Shown: positions 55,460-64,000 of the stretch, piece by piece
Layout: every line of letters begins with the position of its first letter
Numbering within the stretch: position 1 is the stretch's first letter
Assembly: GCA_963691655.1 (NCBI GenBank)
Contig: OY829326.1
Span: 19,332,878-19,396,877 of the forward strand
Reading direction: 5' to 3'
Source of the DNA: Toxonevra muliebris
Taxonomy: Eukaryota > Arthropoda > Insecta > Diptera > Pallopteridae
Length of the DNA stretch: 64,000 nt
Program-made: the position numbers and the translations under genes
Notes under the pieces: model-generated
The model's database searches: none
What the model was told of the DNA's origin: nothing
The model's input: only the letters and a program-made list of their open reading frames with translations

Positions 55460-56530
55460 CAGGGCAAGGAATTTCATGAACTAAAAAATCGAAAATATCT
55501 GCATATAATATGCACTTAAAGTTTAAAAATATGCAATTGAAACTGCAAAAAATGCATTAAAAACATATAAAATATGCAATTAAAAACAAAAAATATTTTA
55601 TTTTTAATTGCATATTTTCGGTAAAAAAAAAAACAAAAATATTGCACGTAATTTAACAAACAAAGGACTAAAACAACTCACTTTAAAATATAAAATAAAT
55701 TTATAAAAAGCAACAAAAATATAAAATGAACATAAAAAGTATAACTCAAATCGAATTTAAGTAAATAAGTAAATAATGATGAGATGAATCTTAATTTATT
55801 GTTTTATTGGCGTAAACAATACAATTTTTTTGAAATGCGAAACTTTCCCGATCGGTTCTTAAAATATGTTTGTATAAAGAAAATGATCGCTCTACATTAA
55901 CAAACGGACGATAGGAGCACAAATAGTTGTTTCTAGAACAATTTTCTTCATTAATTTCCAAAAGTGGTTTTTAAGGCGAACTTAATTTCTTTTAACAAAC
56001 GAATATATATTTGGCCGATATAAGTTTTGCGCAGTGACGTTTCAAGAGGAATGATTTTATTAATATATCTTAATTGTAAATTTTAAGATACAATGGAATA
56101 TCTGCTGAAGTAAAAGTTTGGCATAAATCCAAATTCAAACTAAATTTTAAGCTCTGCAGACTGTAGGCAGAATTTTTTTTTTCCGGACGCGTTCATTCAA
56201 TTATTAATGTTTATGGCTTTTCAAATGCTAATCAACCTGAAATTTTTTTCGCAGTTCACTAAAAGGTTATCAAAATTATTAAAAATATGTTAAAAAAAAA
56301 AATATGAAAAAAAAAATATGTGAAAACATGCATTTATTGTAAAATATGCAAAAATATGCACAGTTACCCAAAAATATGCATTTATAGTAAAATATGCAAA
56401 AATATGCAAAATATGCACTAACGATTGAATGCCATTTTAAAGGAAATCTAATGATTCGTAAAGATTACTTGACCATTCCAATTTAGAGATGCGCAGTAAA
56501 AAATGCATTTGCATGGAATTCCTTGCCCTA
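55460..56530 (-). mobile_element. hAT-derived non-autonomous element
   Basis: The left end CAGGGCAAGGAATTTCATG (55460) and the reverse complement of the right end, TAGGGCAAGGAATTCCATG (56512-56530), form an inverted repeat starting (C/T)AGGG, as in hAT elements. Subterminal AAATATGCA motifs are repeated many times near both ends (55500-55580, 56325-56420), likely transposase-binding sites. A piece of hAT C-terminus lies inside on the minus strand. No matching 8-bp duplication is visible at the flanks, suggesting decay or rearrangement. Confidence 0.7.
55806..55950 (-). pseudogene. hAT transposase C-terminal dimerisation fragment
   Basis: Minus-strand translation reads YRPFVNVERSFSLYKHILRT followed by DRESFAFQKNCIVYAN. 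The VERSFS-x-YK-x-IL-x-DR pattern is the conserved end of the hAT C-terminal dimerisation domain. The rest of the protein is missing from the element, making this an internal-deletion derivative. Confidence 0.65.
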
Positions 56531-56602
56531 GTAATGACCATCAACGTTAAAAATAATAACTCTAAGTCTTAGAAATATGCGATATGAGGTAATTTTTCAA
56601 AT

Positions 56603-57148
56603 TCACCCTGGAAAAAATAATAGGAACATACGTATTACTGTTAATATATTGCCACTTTCTTTAGATAGATACTTACATATGAAAAATATGTTAAGAGTTT
56701 TAATACTTTGTTGTAGCGCCTTTCTTTTTAATAACTTCTTGACATCTACTCTGCATGGATTCCACAAGCTTGACGCAAGTTTCAGGAGAGATTGAAAAAA
56801 AAACTGCTGGATTTTTGCCCACAAATCGTTCTTATTTTTTGCTTTATGTTCTCCAATTGATTTTTTTAAGATTCCCCATAGATGTTCGATGGGGTTTAAG
56901 TCCGGCGACTGGGGGGGCCATTACATCACAGAGATTTTTCTTGCAATGTCGCAATAGTGCCTTATCAAAACGAGTCGACGTTCCGCGTTTTCTTCCTCTT
57001 TTTTTATCCTTACGCAACAAGTGTAGGGCATTAAAAACCATCGTCTTAGAGCATTCTATTGTACTTGCTGTTCCATAGTTTTTCCAGCTTTCCTGAGGGT
57101 TTTCACAGCTTTTTTTTCAGCTAATGAACAATGTACTCCACGGTCCAT
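56603..57148 (-). pseudogene. Tc1-like transposase remnant with central deletion
   Basis: The ATG at 57148 opens MDRGVHCSLAEKKAVKTLRK and AGKTMEQ, the first helix-turn-helix, then a small indel and stop; in a shifted frame ECSKTMVFNALHLLRKDKK and KRGRKRGTSTRF continue it. The sequence then jumps to QSPDLNPIEHLWGILKKSI (56865-56925), the region of the catalytic glutamate, and on to DLWAKIQQFF and the C-terminus. Both catalytic aspartates are absent. It belongs to a different Tc1 lineage from the DD37E element at 39440. Confidence 0.75.
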
Positions 57149-57501
57149 GTTTAATAGTAAAATCTGTTTTTATCAAACGATATTTTGCGAAAAGTATAAT
57201 TTAACCCTAAATTTAAAATCTGTTTGCAATTTGATGTAACTAGTACAGATTTGGAACTTCCTACTTACCTGTGAAATAGAAAATTCCGATTTGTTCCGAT
57301 TATTTTCTCCAAACAAAACAAATGACATCTGACTTAATTCGCATGCAAAGCAAAACTACATAAAAGAAACGCCTAAAATTTAATGTCAAATAAGATACCG
57401 TTAGGTACCGTTATTTTACAGTGACCACCATCACTGGAAAGAGAAGGTTCTTAATGTTAAAATACTTTTTATGTTTGTCCCTATTATTTTTTCCAACACT
57501 G
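56604..57501 (-). mobile_element. Tc1-like deletion derivative (~0.9 kb)
   Basis: Inverted ends share TGGAAAAAATAATAGG (left, from about 56609) with the reverse complement of the right end CAGTGTTGGAAAAAATAATA (57501 inward); TA follows the right end (57502-57503). The left terminus is diverged (CACCCTGG instead of CAGTGTTGG). The interior holds the first and last parts of a transposase on the minus strand, with the central catalytic half deleted. Confidence 0.75.
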
Positions 57502-57503
57502 TA

Positions 57504-58039
57504 TTTGCATATATTTTTAAAATTTGTAAGTGGACTTACAAGCGATGAATCGTTAACTTACATTTCAGATCTGAATTTTTATATTACAATGTAATTTATG
57601 TTTCGGGGCTGAATTATACAAATAAAAATAAATAAATTATAAAGTAAGCTCCGATTCGTTCACTTAGATATTAGTGCTGAATGAACATTGTATATAACAA
57701 AGTTAAATTTTTGTTTACCTGAATGTTCTCATCTTTTCGCGTATAACTAAAATCATCAATATTTTTTTAGACAATAAATAAATTTATAAATTAATTAAAA
57801 TTTGAAAGGAGATTTATTTATAAAAAAAAGCAGTACAAATAAAAACTAAACTATTACCGCATTACTTACAGTTTCTTTGCGATATTTAGCGCAAATGGTG
57901 AAAACAAAAATGTTAATTAAGACATCTTCTTTTTCCTTTCCCAATTTCACCACTTATTCCATTTCCTGCAGAGGCGTTTACCATTTCTTGCAGAGACGAG
58001 TACCATAAAAAGCCCGTCACGATTGCTTTTGCAATTCTA
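57504..58039. other. noncoding spacer
   Basis: No gene. Two similar segments, CCATTTCCTGCAGAGGCG and CCATTTCTTGCAGAGACG (57959-58000), form a short degenerate duplication. Confidence 0.35.
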
Positions 58040-58960
58040 AATTTAAAACAAGTTTATATTTTTTTCTCACATTTTATTTTATTATTAACATTTAGGATAC
58101 TAGTAAATATCCCAAAATAGTTTTATTTCCATATAATCTTTTTAATTTTATTTGTTTTTTTTTTAATTTTATTTGTTTTTTAGTTTGGTTTATTATTATT
58201 TTTTTTTTTTGATAAAATAACACATAATGTTTGTTATTACATTTGTTTTTTTTTCTGTATTTTGTTAATAATATTTATTAAGTTGTACGAAAAAAAGAGA
58301 AGAACTCATAATTTCTTTTACATATTTTTGGTTTGTTTTTTTAAAATAGCATAACACAAAAGTTGAAGTAAATTATGTTTTATTTATGTATTTTTAATTT
58401 ATGTTTAGATTTTTAATTGGTTTTACGTTCAAATATATGTATATAGTATAATTATAATAATAATAATTAATAATAATTTGCCTTTAAGAATTATTACTAA
58501 AATTTTAATCTAAATACTAAAAATTTTGATTTTGTGCCACCGATATTTTTCATTTTCTTGTTACGTTTCGTTTTATTTCATTTATTTTTATTTTTCATCA
58601 TAATTAGTTATCGTTATTATAATCATTTTTAGATGGTAAAATTTTCTTTCTTTTATGTTTTGAATACAATTTTCATTTTATTTCATATTGTTTGATTTTT
58701 TGTATTATTTTTTAACATGCAATTGAAAAATTCTCAATAAATACAATAAATTATTTTTGCATGTTTTTAGGTTTTTTTTATTTTGATTTGTTGCTTGTTT
58801 TTGTTGTAAGTTTATTTAATAATATAAATGTAAATTTTTACTTTTTTTTTTGATGTAAATATTTATTATATAATTTGATTTTGTTTCATTTTGTTATATA
58901 AACAAAAATGTGTTTTTTGATTTTGCGCTCATTATCTTAAAAACTAATTAGTAAATTTTG
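58040..58960. repeat. extremely AT-rich, T-strand-biased tract
   Basis: About 0.9 kb that is nearly all A+T, with TTTTATTTT, TTTTTTTTT and ATTTTTAATTT units and few G or C bases. The plus strand is strongly T-biased. No coding or tRNA-like content. Candidate matrix-attachment or easily unwound DNA, or simply low-complexity intron. Confidence 0.6.
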
Positions 58961-61178
58961 ATTTTTGCTCATTTGATTTTCAAAATAAAAAACTTTAAAG
59001 TAATGAAAATTAAAAACAAATTATAATAATCGATTGATGTATAGAAATATTTAAATATAAAATGGAGTATTTGTAAATTCGATATGAACTTGTTTGAAGA
59101 AGTTTCCAACTTAAAGCTACATGAAAATAATAAGTAATTCATGTTTTCAGCGACATTTGGCTTAAAATATACCATCTCTATAAGTCCTACCGAAAACTCC
59201 TAAACTATTTTCATAATAAAGAAATATTTTTAAACAATTCACTATGTAGGCCTTTGAATCACTGTCTTCGAATTGTACACCGCCAACTCCAACGGGAAGT
59301 TGTCACTTAATGCCAGATGACAGAAGTGGAGGGGATAAGCCACAGTCTCTGCAAATATGAAACCCCCTTGACGCAAGAGGCAGGTTATCTGGCAGACCAC
59401 TTGAAACATGTGGAAAGTTGGTAGAGTCTGAAATTTGTCAATTTAAAAAGAATGGAGAAGATGTATCCAATTTAAGACAGAGGTGTCACAGACTGCTAAA
59501 TCCGATAAAAGTGCGTCCATTTATGACATGTGACATCCCAGAAAATACTGCGGTCGGTTATTTTTTCCAAAACACATTTTAAAAGATGGTATTGTAATTA
59601 TTTCAAAGATAAAATTGTGTAGGCAGAAAATCTTTTGCGTTTCTTCTAGCATATCGTTTTTGTATTCTCGATTTGATAGCTGGTAAATTGTATTAATCGG
59701 GTCAAATTTCTTTCTGTGCCTATTATAAATTAATATATAAGAGGCTCAAACCATTTTTAAATCATAAATATTCTTTTAATCAAAGATGGTCTGGAAAAAT
59801 GAAAAGTATTGAAAAGTATTTAATCTTCTCGTTTATACGAATATAAACGATTACACAAAGTTTGACTCTTTTCTCTACTTTCGTCTATGCAGTGAACCCA
59901 TTACTTCTGATAGAAGAAAGATATTGTGTCATGGGGGAACGGAGGGCACATAGTTTCTTTGCTGCTGGTTGTTTTAAGCCATTAATGCAGCGTATGTATT
60001 TATTTATTTATAAAAGTGGTCGATTTTGCCTGGGTTCATTAACGGCATTGACCAATAATTGTCTTGCCAGTTTAACGTGGATTTTAAATTCAGAATAGCA
60101 GTTGTGTCCTGGCACCGAATGAGAAGAGCTCTGTTTCTTGCTGCTGAGCTTTTTAAAAGTTTTAATCATAGTTTAGAATATATCCAAAAAATGGTTGCAA
60201 GTAAAAATCCTATAAAACAAACATGCCATCAGAGTATTAGTGAATAAAATTTGGTGACAAACTCCTCTTCCTCCTTTTTCTCAAGAATTAAATATTTTTT
60301 TGATAGAGCTAAATGACCTAAACCACCTCCTCCCTTCGTAACTCTTAGATTTGTGTTGAAGGCTTTTCACGAAATCGTATAGAATTTAATAAAAAATAAT
60401 TTAAACTATAATGAAAGTAATTTTGTTTGTAAGGTTGGATTCAAATAGATTTACTCATTATAAGCATATAATTATATATTTATTTCTAATTCATAAATTA
60501 AATGGCTCTTTATATTATTAAATATGATACTTCACCTTAAATAATAACAGAGTACAAAAACATTCAATTAAAGGTCTCGCACTCTCTTTTTGTGTATTAA
60601 ATAATAAGTGTTAAAGCGGTTCTATCTAGTGCCGAGATAATAGCTAATAAAAAAGTTGTATACATATATCACTGTGATATATTTTAACACCAGCAGAGAA
60701 TGGAAAGGAAATAAATGTTCACACAAAATCATCCCTATTCCGAAGCATACACATAACCTCACATACACGCAATGGCACCAGCTGCCTTAAGAGGATTATT
60801 ACCAAAGTTTTTCTTTAAAATTTACCAAAAAATTTTGCAACTTTTTTTTTGGTAAAATTTGTTTTTTTTTCTTTTTGAAATTTTTTGCGTTTTTTATTAT
60901 TTTTTGTTTATGCTGCGGGTTTGTCAAATGCTTTTTACTGCGAATTAAGACAATCTATTTTCATTTGCAGCATAGATATCTATGCATGTGTATATATTTA
61001 TATGCGTGTGTGCGACCTTATGTGACATTTCAGGTCGTCAACGGTTGTTAATGGGTTCAGTTGGTAGTGTCACAACCCCTTTCCACACACAAATGACAAC
61101 AACAACTACGAGTATACAACAAGTATTACTAATCCTAAATGACACATATATTTTTTCTACTTTTCTTCTTTTTTTTTC
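58961..61178. other. noncoding stretch
   Basis: A GC-richer segment at 59270-59420 (CGCCAACTCCAACGGGAAG and following) looks like an eroded repeat but matches no family I recognise. Frames at 59862-60247 show no known motif. A CATTTGCAG acceptor-like site lies near 60962-60970. Confidence 0.35.
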
Positions 61179-61237
61179 TGGGTGAAAAATCTCAAAAAAT
61201 TTAATTCGCTTTGTAAATTGCGAAAATTTTTCACCCA
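61179..61237. repeat. 12-bp inverted repeat (hairpin)
   Basis: TGGGTGAAAAAT (61179-61190) and ATTTTTCACCCA (61226-61237) are exact inverted repeats 35 bases apart. A third copy, TGGGTGAAAAAT, occurs at 62017-62028, and all three are followed or preceded by A/T runs. Confidence 0.6.
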
Positions 61238-64000
61238 AAAAATTGCAATGCAATGCATTAATTTCTGTTGCGTTTCTTGCAGTATTGCAGCTAAATAATT
61301 GCTGCACTCGTTTTTGTGTTTTTGTGTTATTTTTTGTTTAAACTGTAGTGACGCATAGCGAATCCTTGGGAATCCTTTATCCTACTTTTTTCTTGTTTTT
61401 GATTATACACTACGAAAAAGTCTAGCGCGACGACATTTTACATGACCCCTTTAATTTTTTATGCGCTCACTCATTTACGATGACGATACTTTGCAGCGAG
61501 GGGATTAACGTTATTTATAATACCTACATACATACATACGTAAAAATTTATGTGCCAATTTTATACCTTTTTTTAGTATTAATTCTTTTTTTTTTGTTAT
61601 TTTTTATTTTTATGTGAAAAATGTCAAAAAATTGCAAAATAATAAAATGAAAAATCAGAAAAATAACTCTTTCATTTGGAAAAATCGAAAAGTTCACATT
61701 TTCAAAAGAAATTTTTGTTTGAATTTTTCTGCTTAATGGGATTTTTCATTTTATTGACAATAGGTACATATAAGTTTTTGATGAAAGGGTTATATACACG
61801 CAGCACACATACACATACACGGACAGACGCACGCCGGCATTAGGGTGACATTCACGTGCATCATGATCATCATGGTGCATTGACATTGTGCACCCTGATG
61901 TCCTTTTTCATAGCCCTTCCTTGCATGTTTGTTCATTGGGAATTTTAAATGATTTGTTGCATTCGTCTGCTTTATGTTTGCTCAAAAAATTAAGTAAGTT
62001 TTACCCTTTATTTTTTTGGGTGAAAAATTCACATATTTTAAGTAAAAATTTTGAGGAAATTAAATTTTATTGAACCCAAAAATGTTAAAGGGTTCAAATT
62101 TAGTCTACAAATGTGTGCGCGTTTAAGCGCTTGAAGTGTGCCGTACGAGTAAACTGAAGGCTGTATATACATTTTGAATGTCTTTTTGCCTGCTTTTGGA
62201 GCTTCTAATGTCGCATACGCTGCGCTGCGCACGCGTTTTAATTTAAACAACATACGCGCAGATGTTTTTCCCGGGAAAATTCATTTCATTTCAATTCTTT
62301 TCTTTCTTTCTTTTTGAAAATTGCATCCCTTTTATTGTTTAGGATTACATGTGATTGTGAAAGGGTTATGTGAAGTGTAAAACTACAGAGATATACTCTA
62401 CAAAATCGTAATTTTTGATTGAAAAACTTTAACATTTGCTATAAAAATGAGACGAATTAAAATTCAATATGACATGAGTTCGACACACGACGCATGCGCA
62501 GTAATTTAATAATTTATTGTTGTACATATGAGGGCTTCACATTAAGACTTTGAAACAGATTTTTAGAAAACTACTTAGGATGTATACATTTTTGCGAATT
62601 AGTAGTTTTGAGTTTATGTGCAAACCGATTCGATCTAGTGAAATTGGCACAACTGCCTTATAAAATAAATAGTTTTTATTGAGAAAATTTGAGTTTTGAA
62701 GAACTCAAAGGCACAGTGTATGCAGAAGCTGGCCAATACCAGTGAAGTGCTAGTTTAGATTCGATTAGTATGGGCAACTGGTTTTTTTTTTTATATCACG
62801 GAACCTCGGGGTAATACAGATTCTGGATAATGGTTTACCATACATATTACCATGTTAAATGTTTTTCGTTTTATTTAGAATTATAATAAATTTGCTGTGG
62901 TTTATAATGAAAATTCTTTCAGTTCGTCGAATAATGATTTTCGCCAGTAGTCGGAGTTTGATATATGAAATGTCCATTTTAGATGGATGATCAGCAATCT
63001 ATATATACTGACACCAGTTATTCTGAATAGCTCAGTTCAACTCCAGGTAAGCAGATCGTTGGTTGTTGCAAGATTATAAAAGTGCCAGAAATTCTTAAAT
63101 ATTTGTCATGAATTTGATATAGGAAATGTTGCCATTTAACCTCTTTACCAAGTACTTTAAAGTATTAGATTCATTTATCAAAGTAAGCGGAATAGTTTTT
63201 GAATAAATACTCCCATTTCCCCATTGCGTCAAGAATAGACTGAAAAACTTTAAGAAACGCTATTCTTCTACTGAAAATAATGTATGAGTATATTAAATCA
63301 ATCAACTATATTCAATACATTCATATACACACAAACACACATACATTTCTGTACATACGAGTATTTATAATACGTATCTAAATATTATAGTTTAACCAAT
63401 ATCTTTCTCTTTCTTTTTTTTTCTATCTTTTTCTTTTTTTTCTAGCGCTCTCACTCTTAACTCATTATAAAAATAATAATGTCAAAATAAATATCGAAAA
63501 AAGTGGCATAAAATTATGAAAACCTCATACTGCACGGCCTCCACCATATACAAAATGTTATTACAAGCACACAAACACACATAGAAAAACATAAACACAC
63601 ACATGCATATTCATATACATATACGTACACTTTACAAATAGATACATCATATTTAGTTTTTCTTACTTCAACTAATAAAATATTTTCTTTTTTGGAATGT
63701 ATTTGTAAGAGGCTTATGCTTTAGTATTGGTATGCTAGTGCACACATACATAAATGCATGTGTGTGTGTGTGCGTGTAAAGTTTATATTATTTTAGCACT
63801 AAAAATGGAAAATAAAAAGAAAATTTCACCACCCAAAAAACAAAAAAAAAAAATAATTGTAGCAAGGGAAAATTTTTTGCTATGCCACCCACTAAAAATA
63901 TCCAATCGCTTTTCCTCTTTCTGTGTGTGTGTGTGTGTGTGTGTAGTACTGCACAAATAATAATAATAACAACAACAACAACAGCAACAGAAAATACAAA
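61238..64000. other. noncoding stretch with microsatellites
   Basis: Includes the near-palindrome TGCATCATGATCATCATGG and adjoining GGTGCA...TGCACC hairpin (about 61858-61895), CA-rich DNA (61800-61822, 63330-63345, 63570-63605), a (TG)n tract at 63922-63944 and an AAC/AACAGC run at 63968-63990. CCAG|GTAAGC at 63046/63047 resembles a splice donor. No gene recognised. Confidence 0.4.
63922..63944. repeat. (TG)n microsatellite
   Basis: Eleven uninterrupted TG units. Confidence 0.8.

Noticed and set aside
1..64000. CRISPR arrays, bacterial operons, riboswitches or phage modules
   Set aside because: Direct repeats have no spacer-like periodicity, and composition, microsatellites, TE content and splice-like signals all indicate an animal nuclear genome.

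Overview
The window is AT-rich, gene-poor nuclear DNA of an insect, most likely a higher (brachyceran) fly. The signs are dense CA/GT, TACATA/GTATGT and CAA/CAG (opa-like) low-complexity tracts, a rosa/Mos1-like mariner, an ITmD37E-type Tc1 element, and CR1/Jockey-type and LOA-type LINEs. The texture resembles tephritid fruit flies or related acalyptrates, but I cannot name the species from the sequence. No operon-like or bacterial structure is present. I recognise no complete host protein-coding gene. The clearest coding regions all belong to transposable elements.

Layout: 1-1603 looks like a promoter and 5' untranslated first exon on the plus strand, with a TATA box at 883, an initiator at 910 and a CAG|GTATGT splice donor at 1603/1604. 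If that is right, much of what follows could be a very large first intron; weaker exon-like islands occur near 12867-13500, 25081-25400 and 33130-33579. From 5844 to 11720 lie duplicated 110-bp repeats, a piggyBac-like end, a MITE fragment and an apparently near-complete LINE on the minus strand (ORF1 with PHD finger, ORF2 with endonuclease and reverse transcriptase, TTTA-repeat tail). 11.7-35 kb is mostly noncoding with microsatellites, interrupted by a tRNA-derived SINE, a TA-flanked MITE, a hAT-type MITE with a perfect 8-bp target duplication, and two convergent tRNA-like remnants.

35-57.5 kb is a transposon graveyard: a ~530-bp direct duplication around a dead mariner, a long-TIR MITE, a complete 1188-bp DD37E Tc1-like element with precise TIRs and TA duplications, a second SINE copy, two mariner copies (one a 1285-bp full-length copy with a single nonsense codon, one truncated and riddled with stops), a 5'-truncated LOA-type LINE, a pogo/Tigger-like fragment, a 168-bp TTCGAA-rich MITE, hAT fragments, another LINE fragment, a hAT deletion derivative and a Tc1 deletion derivative. 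58-64 kb is extremely AT-rich noncoding DNA with microsatellites and small inverted repeats.

The elements do not form a pathway. The non-autonomous copies (MITEs, SINEs, deletion derivatives) would depend on proteins supplied by intact relatives elsewhere. I see no convincing novel multi-gene system. The most worthwhile leads are the LINE with an ACG where a stop-start ATG would be expected and degenerate ~130-bp units upstream, the DD37E transposase lacking its second DNA-binding helix-turn-helix, and the SINE family ending in TTAGG-type repeats.
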